From the NCBI RefSeq assembly GCF_024345225.1, contig NZ_BROD01000001.1, positions 806,001-870,000 on the forward strand: DNA of 64,000 bases, given 5' to 3'. This document shows positions 25,591 through 34,960 of the stretch, in pieces; position 1 is the first letter of the stretch; each line of letters opens with the position of its first letter. The notes under the pieces are model-generated. The model was given only the letters and a program-made list of their open reading frames with translations, was not told where the DNA came from and did not search any database. The DNA is from Clostridium sp. TW13. Lineage in GTDB: Bacteria > Bacillota > Clostridia > Clostridiales > Clostridiaceae. A program made the position numbers and the translations under genes.

Positions 25591-26338
25591 TGTAATAAAG
25601 AACACTAATGTTATTACAGCTGGTGAAAAAGCCATAGTTACAGAGTACGAAAAAAAGGTAAACCGATTAATTGAAACAGAAGGTGGACAAGTTTGTACCG
25701 AATCAATAAATTTAGAAGATTATAGAGCTATGGCAGATAAGATAGTAAAAGCAGCAAGTGATAAAAGAGAGTCTATTATAAGTGAAGCTAATATTCGTGC
25801 AATAGAAATTGAACGAGAAGCTTATGAAAAAGGATATACTCAAGGAAATCAAAATGGTTACGAAGATGGGCAAAAAGCTGGTTACAATGAAGCATATGAA
25901 AATAATATAGAAAGAGCATTAGAAGAAGCAAATAGAATAATAGAAAATGCAAACTCTATTATGTTAAGTGCCAAAAAGGATTATGAAGCTTACATGATTG
26001 AAAAGAAAATGAGCATCATTGAATTAGCGATGCAGATTGCCAATACAGTTATAAGAAAAGAATTAGAGACACCAGAGGGAATAACCCATATGGTTGATGA
26101 AGTTATAGAAAAATCTAAGAATTCTAAATCATTTGTAATAAGATGTAATGAAGTTCATGTGGAGGAGCTTAACAGCAAAGTTGAACTTTGGAAACAAACT
26201 TATGCTCAAGAGGCAAGTATTTTTATTGTAGTTGATAAATTATTAGATCCAGGTAATGCAATAATTGAAAAGGAAAATGGAAAAACCACAGTAGGAATAG
26301 ATATAGGCTTAGAGAAAATAAGAGAAGAAATTTTCTAA
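25574..26338 (+). CDS. fliH: Flagellar assembly protein FliH
   Basis: FliH is the peripheral stator of the export ATPase, binding FliI. The 254-residue protein is rich in charged helices. It has the AYEKGYTQGNQNGYEDGQKA glycine-spaced (GxxxG-like) helix seen in FliH proteins and a C-terminal domain ending TTVGIDIGLEKIREEI. The ATG at 25574 follows AGAGGTGGAG and overlaps the fliG end by 17 bases; a GTG at 25565 is possible but lies within the ribosome binding site. Confidence 0.9.
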   Translation: MQSSYNVIKNTNVITAGEKAIVTEYEKKVNRLIETEGGQVCTESINLEDYRAMADKIVKAASDKRESIISEANIRAIEIEREAYEKGYTQGNQNGYEDGQKAGYNEAYENNIERALEEANRIIENANSIMLSAKKDYEAYMIEKKMSIIELAMQIANTVIRKELETPEGITHMVDEVIEKSKNSKSFVIRCNEVHVEELNSKVELWKQTYAQEASIFIVVDKLLDPGNAIIEKENGKTTVGIDIGLEKIREEIF

Positions 26339-26348
26339 GGGTGATAAC

Positions 26349-27659
26349 ATGATAGATATAAATTATGAAAGCTTAAAAAGTACAATTAGAAACACAGAAA
26401 CTTATTTTAATGAAGGTAAAGTTGTAAAAGTAATAGGTCTTACTATTGAGGTAGAAGGTATAACAGCTTTTGTAGGGGAGCTATGTACTATATATAACGA
26501 GAAAAATAGGGCTATAAAATGTGAAGTGGTTGGATTTAAAGATGGATATGTTATCTTAATGCCTTTAGGAGAGTTAATTGGTATTTCTGCAGGATGCAGA
26601 GTAGTACCAGAAAACAAACCATTAAGCGTTAAATGTGGTGATGATCTTCTAGGAAAAATTCTTGATGGTTTGGGAACTCCTTTAGATGGACAAGAAATAA
26701 AATTCGGAGAAGATTATCCTCTGGAAAATGAACCTCCAGATCCAATGAAAAGAAAAAGAATTAAAGAAATCATGCCAACAGGAGTAAGAGCTATTGATGG
26801 ATTCTTAACCTGTGGAGAAGGTCAAAGAATTGGTATATTTGCAGGTAGTGGTGTTGGTAAGAGTACAACCTTAGGTATGATAGCAAGAGAAGCGGAAGCA
26901 GATGTGAATGTAATTGCACTAATAGGTGAAAGAGGTAGAGAGGTTCTAGATTTTATTGAAAAAGATTTGGGACCAGAAGGTATGAAGAAATCTGTAGTTG
27001 TGTGTGCCACTTCAGATCAACCAGCTCTTGTTAGACTTAAAGGAGCACTTACAGGAACAGCTATAGCAGAGTACTTTAGAGATAAAGGAAAAAAAGTGAT
27101 TCTGATGATGGACTCAGTTACAAGATTCGCTATGGCGCAAAGAGAGGTTGGTCTTGCAATAGGAGAACCTCCAGCAACTAAAGGATATACTCCTTCAGTA
27201 TTTGCAAAGCTTCCTAAACTTATGGAGAGATCAGGAACATCAGAAAGAGGTTCTATTACAGCATTTTATACAGTTCTAGTTGATGGTGATGATTTCAATG
27301 AACCAATAGCGGATGCTGTGAGAGGTATACTAGATGGACATATAGTTTTATCAAGAGCCTTAGCTCATAAAAACCATTATCCAGCTATAGATATATTAAA
27401 TTCAGTTTCAAGACTTATGCCTAGCATTGCAGAAGATATTCATAAAGAAGCTGCCTCTGCAGCAAGAGATTTATTGGCAACATATAAAGAATCAGAAGAT
27501 TTGATTAATATAGGAGCTTATGCAAGAGGAAGTAATAATAAAATAGATAAAGCTATTGCATATAATGATGCTTTAAATCAATATTTGAGACAAAAGATTG
27601 ATGAGAAAACAACCTTTGATGATAATATTAATGAATTAGTAAATATGTTTAGAGGTTAG
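26349..27659 (+). CDS. fliI: Flagellum-specific export ATPase FliI
   Basis: FliI is the hexameric ATPase energising flagellar protein export. The 436-residue protein has Walker A AGSGVGKST at about residues 165-173, the GERGREVLDFIE motif, Walker B VILMMDSVTRFA near 250, and the EPPATKGYTPSVF segment. All key residues are present and length is normal. It lies between its regulator fliH and fliJ, four bases before the latter. Confidence 0.96.
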   Translation: MIDINYESLKSTIRNTETYFNEGKVVKVIGLTIEVEGITAFVGELCTIYNEKNRAIKCEVVGFKDGYVILMPLGELIGISAGCRVVPENKPLSVKCGDDLLGKILDGLGTPLDGQEIKFGEDYPLENEPPDPMKRKRIKEIMPTGVRAIDGFLTCGEGQRIGIFAGSGVGKSTTLGMIAREAEADVNVIALIGERGREVLDFIEKDLGPEGMKKSVVVCATSDQPALVRLKGALTGTAIAEYFRDKGKKVILMMDSVTRFAMAQREVGLAIGEPPATKGYTPSVFAKLPKLMERSGTSERGSITAFYTVLVDGDDFNEPIADAVRGILDGHIVLSRALAHKNHYPAIDILNSVSRLMPSIAEDIHKEAASAARDLLATYKESEDLINIGAYARGSNNKIDKAIAYNDALNQYLRQKIDEKTTFDDNINELVNMFRG

Positions 27660-27663
27660 GAGT

Positions 27664-28098
27664 ATGGAGAAAGCATTTAAATTTAAATTAGAAAAGGTAC
27701 TGGAAATAAGACAAGAAAAAGAAAATGAAAGTGTAAGGCTGTTCAAGAAAATCCAAGAAGAGAAGCTTAAGGTCGAAAATGAGATAAATGATCTTAATGA
27801 GAAGTATGAAAAAAATAAAATTTTGAAAAAGAATGAAAATGCGGCCTACCAAAAAATAAAGAGAAATTACATAAATGCATTAAACAGAGGAATTAAGCAA
27901 AAAGAAAAAGAACTTGCTGTAAAAGAAAGTGAATTAGAGATTAGAAGAAATGATTTAAAAATAAAACAAATGGAAAGAAAGACAGTTGAGATAATCAAGG
28001 ATAAGAGATATGCACAGTTTGTAGCAGAAGAGAATAGAAAAGAGCAGGTTACTATAGATGAGTTAGCATTGTATGCTTTTCTAAGAAAAGAACAGTAG
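27664..28098 (+). CDS. fliJ: Flagellar export protein FliJ
   Basis: FliJ is the coiled-coil stalk of the export ATPase and a chaperone escort. The 144-residue protein is almost entirely charged coiled coil. The start FKFKLEKVLEIRQEKENESV is the typical FliJ N-terminus, and no membrane segment is present. Position right after fliI supports the call. Confidence 0.91.
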   Translation: MEKAFKFKLEKVLEIRQEKENESVRLFKKIQEEKLKVENEINDLNEKYEKNKILKKNENAAYQKIKRNYINALNRGIKQKEKELAVKESELEIRRNDLKIKQMERKTVEIIKDKRYAQFVAEENRKEQVTIDELALYAFLRKEQ

Positions 28099-28122
28099 AT
28101 ATTGAAAGGAGGTGAAAAAGCA

Positions 28123-29865
28123 GTGGATATAGTAAATAATATTCAAATTTCAGTAAATACAACACAAACTTCTAATGTTAATGCTTCAAGTTCAAAAAGC
28201 AATGAAAATGATAATTCAAAATCATTTAAGGAAGTATTAGATGAGAGTACAAAGAGTAGTAATGCAAATGGTGGTAATTCTAAAATTGCTAGTGATTCCA
28301 CAGTAAGCAATACAAATTCTATTTCTCAAAAAGATGATACATCAAATTCAGAGACAAAAAATGCTGATAATATTTCAACTGATGCAAAAAATTCTACGAA
28401 AGTAACTGCAAAATCTCAAAATGATAATGTAGGAGTAGATGAGAAAACAGTTGAAGACGATGATAAGAAAGTAGTATCAGTTAAAGATGTAGAAGAAAGT
28501 ATGGAAACTATACTTGCAGAGCTTCTTCAAGCGTTACTTGTAAAAGCAGATAGTAGTTCAAATAATGTCAAGATTTCTAATGAAGGTTCTAAAGCAGAAG
28601 AAGGTAATGTGGTTGCTACTGACTTAAAAGTAGCAAATGTTAATAGCTCAATAGAGCAAGCATTACAACAATTGTTGAATTCTTCAAATTCAGATTTAAA
28701 AGAATTTGCTAAGAATATGTTAGAGTCCTTTAAAGAATTAAAAGATTCAAATACAAATACAAATACAAATCTAAACACAGATGTATTAAATGTTACTTTA
28801 GCAAATAATGCAAATGAGCTGCTACAACTTTTAAACAGTGATGCTTCAGTTAATATTCAAGAGTTATTAAATGGCAGTGCAGATACCAATATTCAAAAGT
28901 TACTTAATAACAATTTGAATACAGGTGATGGAAAAAAAGTTGAAGGTTTGCACGAACAATTTAAAAATGCTTTCGATAAAATTTCAAAATTAATAGAGCA
29001 AGTGACTGCTAAAGGAGAAAATCCACAGCAACTTGTAAGTTTAAAAGAAACTCTACAAACAATAAAGACTTTATTACAAACTGTAGATGCAAAAGTTTCT
29101 AGTAAGGATTCTGCTAATGATCAGAATTCTACATTTAAGCAAATTATATCGGAAATAAGTAATAAATTAACTAAGATTGATGAAGTAAAAGCAAATCAAA
29201 GTGATAGTAATTTTGACCCTAATCAATCTAACAATAAATCAGCTACAAAAAATAACTTTTTAAGTACTGATTTAACAAAACAAGCAGAAGGTTCAAAAGA
29301 ATCTAAGGATGATGAAGTATTGAGCAAAATACTAAATAACGATAATGATAATTCAAAATTTAGTAATATAGCTAATAGATTAACTGAATTCAAGCCTCTT
29401 GAAAATCTTGAAAAGCTAGAAGAACCTATAGTGAACAGAAACACAATGGCGCAGGATATTGTAAAATCAGTTAAGTATATGCAATCAAATGATATGAGAG
29501 AACTTACTGTAAAAGTTAACCCAGGAACTCTTGGAGAAATAACTATTAAATTAGTGGCTCAAGGAGATTCTATGAAGGCTAATTTGCAAGTTTCATCAAA
29601 AGATACTTATAACTTAATTAATTCCCAGGAAATAAAGAATGCATTAAACAATGAAAATATTAAGATTACGGAAGTGAATATATCACTTTACAACGAGGAT
29701 ACAACCTTCTATAGAAATGAGTCAAGCTTTGGCCAACAATTATCAAAAGGTAATAGTGGAAATAAAGATAACTCAAATCAAACAAATACGAGTTTATCAG
29801 GAGAAATTTTAGACGAAGATGAAGCTGAAGATACAGGATTATCAAGTTTAAATATTTTTGTATAG
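28123..29865 (+). CDS. fliK: Flagellar hook-length control protein FliK
   Basis: FliK measures hook length and flips export specificity from hook to filament. The 580-residue protein has a long low-complexity Ser/Asn/Lys-rich part. The conserved C-terminal FliK domain lies at about residues 445-545: MRELTVKVNPGTLGEITIKL, then VSSKDTYNLINSQEIKNAL. I choose the GTG at 28123 because AAGGAGGTGA lies seven bases ahead; a TTG at 28102 comes before that site. Its large disordered ruler region may suit the very long hook subunit encoded downstream. Confidence 0.88.
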   Translation: MDIVNNIQISVNTTQTSNVNASSSKSNENDNSKSFKEVLDESTKSSNANGGNSKIASDSTVSNTNSISQKDDTSNSETKNADNISTDAKNSTKVTAKSQNDNVGVDEKTVEDDDKKVVSVKDVEESMETILAELLQALLVKADSSSNNVKISNEGSKAEEGNVVATDLKVANVNSSIEQALQQLLNSSNSDLKEFAKNMLESFKELKDSNTNTNTNLNTDVLNVTLANNANELLQLLNSDASVNIQELLNGSADTNIQKLLNNNLNTGDGKKVEGLHEQFKNAFDKISKLIEQVTAKGENPQQLVSLKETLQTIKTLLQTVDAKVSSKDSANDQNSTFKQIISEISNKLTKIDEVKANQSDSNFDPNQSNNKSATKNNFLSTDLTKQAEGSKESKDDEVLSKILNNDNDNSKFSNIANRLTEFKPLENLEKLEEPIVNRNTMAQDIVKSVKYMQSNDMRELTVKVNPGTLGEITIKLVAQGDSMKANLQVSSKDTYNLINSQEIKNALNNENIKITEVNISLYNEDTTFYRNESSFGQQLSKGNSGNKDNSNQTNTSLSGEILDEDEAEDTGLSSLNIFV

Positions 29866-29882
29866 AGAAAGGAGAATAAATT

Positions 29883-30599
29883 ATGTCAGACTTTATGGAT
29901 GCAGCTAAAACTTATGCTACTGGAACCTCTAGAGCTACCACACGAGGAACTCCAATTAGAAAGCCGGGAGAAGATATGGATAAGAATGCTTTTCTAAAGA
30001 TTTTATCAGCAGAGTTAAGCAATCAAGATCCAACAAATAACCAAGATTCTACACAATATGTAGCTCAACTTGCTCAATTTTCAAGTTTAGAACAGATGCA
30101 AAACATGACATCTACAATGACAAATTCATCATATAACTCATTACTTGGAAAAGCAGTTACTCTTAAAGAAACAGATCCAGCTGGAAACCCGATTTCAGGA
30201 ATAATTAGAGCAGTAACTAATAGTGGAAATACTCATACTATCAGTGTAGAATACAACAACAATGGACAAAATGCAGTAAAGGATTTTGATGTATCAGATA
30301 TCAAATCTACATTATATCCAAGAGATTATACTTTAGATGGTATAAGTAATATATATGGAAACAGCACTTTCTCGCTTGCAACATCATTTATTGGCAAGAA
30401 TATTGAAGCAGCAGATACAGATGCTAATGGTAAAAGCATTAGCTATAGTGGAACAGTTATTGGAGCCGTTAAAGATAATGGTGTAGTAAAAGTAAATGTG
30501 AAACTTTCAGGTTCAACAGAAATAAAACAATTTACCCTAGACAAGATTAACAAAGTTGAATTACCATCAGATACTACAAGTAAAAGTACAGGCAACTAA
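29883..30599 (+). CDS. flgD: Hook assembly scaffold FlgD
   Basis: FlgD caps the growing hook. The 238-residue protein has the conserved N-terminal export and assembly region (DKNAFLKILSAELSNQDPTN, then YVAQLAQFSSLEQMQNM). A beta-rich C-terminal part follows. AAGGAGAA precedes the ATG. Its stop overlaps the next gene's ATG by one base (TAATG). Confidence 0.94.
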   Translation: MSDFMDAAKTYATGTSRATTRGTPIRKPGEDMDKNAFLKILSAELSNQDPTNNQDSTQYVAQLAQFSSLEQMQNMTSTMTNSSYNSLLGKAVTLKETDPAGNPISGIIRAVTNSGNTHTISVEYNNNGQNAVKDFDVSDIKSTLYPRDYTLDGISNIYGNSTFSLATSFIGKNIEAADTDANGKSISYSGTVIGAVKDNGVVKVNVKLSGSTEIKQFTLDKINKVELPSDTTSKSTGN

Positions 30600-31015
30600 T
30601 GGGATATAGAATAGTTAATGGACAAGTTTATTCTGTAGGAAAAATAAATGTTGGTAGTACTCAACAAGGTATAGATTCAGTATCAGGTAAGAATTTAAAT
30701 CAAAAAGTAAAAGATGCAAACTTCTCAGAATTATTAAAAAATGAAATTAGTAAAACTAGTCATAATGCAGGATATACCATTTCAAATCATGCGGCAGAAA
30801 GGCTTAAAGGAGTTCAGTTTAGTTCGGAAGATTATAATTCTATTGCTACTGGATTAGAGAAGGCTAGGGAAAAGGGTTCAAAGAATACCTTAATGTTGTA
30901 TAAAAATATGGCTATAGTGGCCAGTGTTGAAAATAATACTATAATAACCGCCATTGATAATGAAAGAGCAAAGGATAATGTTTTTACAAATATCGATAGT
31001 GTAGTAATTTTATAG
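30599..31015 (+). CDS. Flagellar operon protein, TIGR02530-like
   Basis: This 138-residue protein resembles the flagellar operon family placed between flgD and flgE in Firmicutes. It has FSELLKNEISKTSHNAGYTI, NHAAERLKGVQFSSEDYNSI and the closing block IVASVENNTIITAIDNERAK. The function of the family is not firmly known. It is translationally coupled to flgD by a one-base overlap. Confidence 0.85.
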   Translation: MGYRIVNGQVYSVGKINVGSTQQGIDSVSGKNLNQKVKDANFSELLKNEISKTSHNAGYTISNHAAERLKGVQFSSEDYNSIATGLEKAREKGSKNTLMLYKNMAIVASVENNTIITAIDNERAKDNVFTNIDSVVIL

Positions 31016-31095
31016 AGCTGGACCTTATATAAGGGGGCTCATTCTTGTGGAACGATAGAAGCAAGATAAATAAACAAATTTATGGAGGTCACAAT

Positions 31096-33861
31096 ATGTT
31101 AAAATCAATGTACTCAGGAATATCTGGTATGAAGGCAAATCAAACAAGAATAGATGTAATAGGTAATAATATAGCAAACGTTGGAACAACTGCGTTCAAG
31201 TCATCAACAGCTAAGTTTCAAGATATGCTATCTCAAAATATAAGTGATGCTACAGCACCAACAGCAACTCAAGGTGGTTTAAACTCACAACAAGTAGGTC
31301 TTGGAGTTCAACTATCAAGTATAGATACAGTAATGACTCAAGGAACTTTAAATTCAACAGGAAGAGCTCTTGATCTAGCTATTGACGGAGATAGCCAATT
31401 TTTCATGGTAAGTAAGGGACCTTCAATATATGGAGATTCAACACTTCAAGTAAGTCATAGAGCAGGTTCTCATGGAATAACAGATCAGTCTTTAGCAAAC
31501 TCAGGTTCAGAAATGATGTATACAAGAGATGGATCATTTATTCTTGATCAACAAGGAAATCTTCTTACATCAAAAGGATATAGAGTTTTAGGATATGCGG
31601 TAACAAATGATGATAATGGATTAGCACCAACTAGCAAGAGTCCATCAGATATTGGTGCTTTTGATATGAACTTTAAGTTAGGACCAGGAACGCAATTAAA
31701 TGGATATAAATTCACTTTGGGAACAATTAGTGCTGGTACAGCAACATCTGCTGATATAGATACAGCTTCTAAAACTATAGTTGTAAATGGAGACTTTACT
31801 ACAGATTCAACTTTAACAGCAGACCAAGTTACTAGTGCAATTAATAAAGGATTATCAGGTGTAGGAATTTCTCAAAGAGTTACAGCTTATAATCCTCCAC
31901 ATAAGTATGACAATGTAAATACTAAAGCTATTTCAGGAGGATCAGATGCAACAGCTCCAAACACTGTAAGTCTTGCTGGCTTTACATTTAAATTCACTGA
32001 AGGATCTGGTTTAAATGGGTATTCTCTTGAACTAGGAAAGATAAACCAAAGTGGACAAACTACTGCTAGTCTAATTACTTCAGGAACAAAAATGATAAAA
32101 ATAAATGGTGATTTCTTAACTTCAGGGAATGTTTCAATAGAGTCCTTAAGACAAGCTATAAACGATGCATTAAAGACTAATGGTATTTCACAAACAGTTA
32201 CTGTTACAGGACAAGAATCCACACTTTCACAGTTAGTTACAAAGGCTGATAATGCAGGTACTAAGCAATCAGCACCAGGTGGAACATTTGGAACTTCTCC
32301 TTCAATAACCTTTGGAATGGTTTCAAGCGGAACAAATTTATTATCAAATACAGGAGCAACAAGATCTTATTCAGCAGATGGAACAAAAGGATCTCAACTT
32401 AATGGATATACTTTTGAAATTTCACAAGATTCTACCAAAGATGCAGCCACTGCTCCTGCAGTATCAATAGATGCAAGTTCTAGAAAAATAAAGGTAGTTG
32501 TTTCAACTAACACTACTTCTGGTAGTACGGTTGCTGATTCCAATACAATATCAACTGCAATCAATGATAAATTGTATGATAGTGGTATACAAGATGTTCA
32601 AGTTACTTCAGTTGGTTCAGCTACAACCAGCGGTTCGGTGACTATTACTGCTAATACTGCCACTTCAAATACTTTAGGGGTGGATTTAGCATCACCTTCT
32701 ACTGTTAATTTAAATGGTCTTAAAATCACCTTACCAAAAGGTGTTGATTTTAATAATACAAGTATAAAAATTGTAGATATAGATGGACCTGATGCTGTTA
32801 ATTTTGTACCAGCTACAGCCACTACTGGTACACCTGTTCAAGAAATACAAATTTCATCAAATTTCAGAGACCCAAATGTAGACATTACACATTTGGAAAG
32901 TCTTATAAATGATAAATTAAAAACATATTATAGTGCTAGTTCATTGTCTGATTCTCAATCAGTTAATATTCAGGGTAGTCCAAAAGCGATAACTGGCTTA
33001 GATTCTAATTCAATAGATGGTGGTGCTGATCTTAAGGCACCAGTGCAACCAGACAAGCCTGTTTTCGGTATGAATTTTACAATAGGGGCTGGATCAGCTT
33101 TAAATGGATACCAAATAACTATAGGAAAAGTGACATCAGGTACACAAACTTCTGCTAAGGTAGATGAAGCAAGCAAAACAATATCAATAAATGGTGATTT
33201 TACATCAGGTACATTAACAACAACTGAAGTTCAAAGAGCTATAGCATCAGCACTAAAAGATAAAGGTATCGATCAGACTATTAAGGTTTCATCAGCAGGT
33301 GCAATAACAACATTAACAGGAATTCCGTCAGACGAAGCAGCGGGTGGTACTCCTATCGAAAGTTTAGATGCAGATGGAAATGTTAGTTTTATTGATGGAA
33401 GTAAGAAACCAAAGGCTTTTGATGGAACATTAAAATCATTAAAGATTCCAGATAAGATTAAGATAGCAGGTACAGATACTGAATTAAAGGTAAAATCATT
33501 TAGTATAGATAGTACTGGTGTTATTAACTGTGCTTTAGAGGATGGTTCTACAGCAGCTGTTGGACAAATAGCTTTAGCAAGCTTTAAGAATCCAGAAGGT
33601 TTACAAAAGCTTGGTGGAAATTTATATACTAAATCAGCCAACTCAGGAGATGCTATTGTTAAAAGTGGTCTTGAGACAAAAGGTGATGATAATTCAAAGG
33701 GATTTGGACAAGTACTTGGGGGAATGCTAGAATTATCAAATGTTGATTTAGCAGCTCAATTCACTGATATGATTACAGCAACTAGAGCTTTCCAAGCATC
33801 AGGAAAGATGATAAATACTGGTGATGAAATACTTCAAGAAATCATAAACTTAAAGAGATAG
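31096..33861 (+). CDS. flgE: Flagellar hook protein FlgE, very long with repeated modules
   Basis: FlgE polymerises into the hook. The ends are standard: MLKSMYSGISGMKANQTRID and GNNIANVGTTAFKSS at the start, and DMITATRAFQASGKMINTGD at the end. The protein is 921 residues, about twice the usual hook protein. The extra length is a Thr/Ser-rich middle with modules of roughly 75 residues built on an LNGY motif. They begin near residues 189, 296, 432 and 657, with a degenerate one near 540. I use the ATG at 31096 behind GGAGGT; an in-frame GTG at 31045 lacks a site. Modules are probably surface domains of the hook. Confidence 0.93.
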   Translation: MLKSMYSGISGMKANQTRIDVIGNNIANVGTTAFKSSTAKFQDMLSQNISDATAPTATQGGLNSQQVGLGVQLSSIDTVMTQGTLNSTGRALDLAIDGDSQFFMVSKGPSIYGDSTLQVSHRAGSHGITDQSLANSGSEMMYTRDGSFILDQQGNLLTSKGYRVLGYAVTNDDNGLAPTSKSPSDIGAFDMNFKLGPGTQLNGYKFTLGTISAGTATSADIDTASKTIVVNGDFTTDSTLTADQVTSAINKGLSGVGISQRVTAYNPPHKYDNVNTKAISGGSDATAPNTVSLAGFTFKFTEGSGLNGYSLELGKINQSGQTTASLITSGTKMIKINGDFLTSGNVSIESLRQAINDALKTNGISQTVTVTGQESTLSQLVTKADNAGTKQSAPGGTFGTSPSITFGMVSSGTNLLSNTGATRSYSADGTKGSQLNGYTFEISQDSTKDAATAPAVSIDASSRKIKVVVSTNTTSGSTVADSNTISTAINDKLYDSGIQDVQVTSVGSATTSGSVTITANTATSNTLGVDLASPSTVNLNGLKITLPKGVDFNNTSIKIVDIDGPDAVNFVPATATTGTPVQEIQISSNFRDPNVDITHLESLINDKLKTYYSASSLSDSQSVNIQGSPKAITGLDSNSIDGGADLKAPVQPDKPVFGMNFTIGAGSALNGYQITIGKVTSGTQTSAKVDEASKTISINGDFTSGTLTTTEVQRAIASALKDKGIDQTIKVSSAGAITTLTGIPSDEAAGGTPIESLDADGNVSFIDGSKKPKAFDGTLKSLKIPDKIKIAGTDTELKVKSFSIDSTGVINCALEDGSTAAVGQIALASFKNPEGLQKLGGNLYTKSANSGDAIVKSGLETKGDDNSKGFGQVLGGMLELSNVDLAAQFTDMITATRAFQASGKMINTGDEILQEIINLKR

Positions 33862-33882
33862 TTAAATAGATAAGAAATTCTG

Positions 33883-33918
33883 TTATGAGGATGTTGCCAT
33901 TTGGTAACTTCCTCATAA
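33883..33918 (+). promoter_or_regulatory. Strong intra-operon hairpin between flgE and flbD
   Basis: TTATGAGGATGTTGCC pairs with GGTAACTTCCTCATAA across an ATTT loop (16 positions, one G-U and one U-U). No T run follows, so it is not a classic terminator. It may protect the 3' end of flgE mRNA or dampen downstream genes. Confidence 0.6.
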
Positions 33919-33939
33919 TAAATAATTTGGAGGGGTATT

Positions 33940-34131
33940 ATGATAGAAGTTACAGGATTAAACAATGAAAGTTTCATATTAAATGCAGAACATATTGAAA
34001 AGATAGAAGAAGTTCCTGAAACTGTAATAACATTAACCAATGGAAAGAAGTATCTAGTAATAGATTCTTCTGATGAAGTTGTAAGTAAAGTTATCTCATA
34101 TAAAAATAAGATTTTTAATATGAAGTTTTAG
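33940..34131 (+). CDS. flbD: Flagellar protein FlbD
   Basis: FlbD is a small conserved product of flagellar operons whose exact role is unclear. The 63-residue protein has the family features: IEVTGLNNESFILNAEHIEK, then ETVITLTNGKKYLVIDSSDE. Position between flgE and motA is usual for Firmicutes. A TTTGGAGGGG site precedes the ATG. Confidence 0.92.
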   Translation: MIEVTGLNNESFILNAEHIEKIEEVPETVITLTNGKKYLVIDSSDEVVSKVISYKNKIFNMKF

Positions 34132-34146
34132 GAGATGAAATTTGAA

Positions 34147-34959
34147 ATGAAGAAATCTGATACCTTAACTCCAATAGGCATTATAGGTGGAACTATATTG
34201 ATTCTATTTGGAATGAGTATAGGGGGGACTGATTTAACTGTATTTTATAATCTGACAGCTATTTTAATAACTGTCGGAGGTTCTTTTTGTGCATTAATTA
34301 TTACATATAGCTTGGAAGAGCTTAAAGATATCGGTAAAATATTCAAGCAAAGCTTTAAAAGAGATAATACTTCTTGCAAAATCATTTTAAGCCAATTTAT
34401 AGGGGTATCAAAAAAAGCAAGAATTGAAGGTTTACTTTCTTTAGAGGATAACCTTGTGGAATTTCAGGATTCTTTCATGCAAAAGGGATTACAGATGGTT
34501 ATTGATGGAGTTGAGCCAGAGGTAATAAAAGAAGTAATGAATCTGGAAATTGACGAAGCTGAAGCTAGGCATAAAGTAGGAATCAACATATTTAAAACTT
34601 GGGCTAATTATGCTCCTGCATTTGGGATGATAGGTACTCTAGTAGGGTTAATTCAAATGTTAGGGTCAGGTATGTCAGATGTGTCAAGTATAACTATAGG
34701 TATGGCAAAGGCGCTTGTTACAGTTTTTTATGGAGTTCTTTTGTCAAACTTGTTGTTACTTCCAACAGCACAAAATTTAAATGTAAAATCCGAAAAAGAA
34801 ACTAAGGTAAAAGAAATGATGCTTGAAGGTATTTTACTAATACAATCTGGTGCAAGTGCAGGGATTATAGAAGAAAAATTGATAGCCTATTTATCACCAA
34901 AGGAAAGATTAGAACTTATAAAAGAAAAAACTGCACTAAAACAAGAGGAAGTGATATAA
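34147..34959 (+). CDS. motA: Flagellar motor stator protein MotA
   Basis: MotA forms the five-fold ring of the ion-driven stator. The 270-residue protein has four membrane helices. It keeps the rotor-facing charged loop (ARIEGLLSLEDNL, with Arg and Glu at the usual places) and the proline-containing channel segments APAFGMIGTLVGLIQML and VFYGVLLSNLLLLP. I prefer the ATG at 34147 (MKKSDTLTP) because the AGGAG lies 12 bases ahead; the ATG at 34135 sits directly against it. MotA looks intact although its partner MotB does not. Confidence 0.92.
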   Translation: MKKSDTLTPIGIIGGTILILFGMSIGGTDLTVFYNLTAILITVGGSFCALIITYSLEELKDIGKIFKQSFKRDNTSCKIILSQFIGVSKKARIEGLLSLEDNLVEFQDSFMQKGLQMVIDGVEPEVIKEVMNLEIDEAEARHKVGINIFKTWANYAPAFGMIGTLVGLIQMLGSGMSDVSSITIGMAKALVTVFYGVLLSNLLLLPTAQNLNVKSEKETKVKEMMLEGILLIQSGASAGIIEEKLIAYLSPKERLELIKEKTALKQEEVI

Positions 34960-34960
34960 A

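Noticed and set aside
31681-33300. Repeated sequence in flgE considered as a CRISPR or DNA repeat array
   Set aside because: The repeats are in frame, diverged at DNA level and irregularly spaced, so they are protein modules.
31887-33641. Open frames on the minus strand inside flgE (up to about 120 codons)
   Set aside because: They mirror the Thr/Ser-rich codon pattern of flgE, have no ribosome binding sites and resemble no known protein.
33883-33918. Hairpin between flgE and flbD as a terminator
   Set aside because: No T run follows and the operon clearly continues; listed as an intra-operon hairpin instead.
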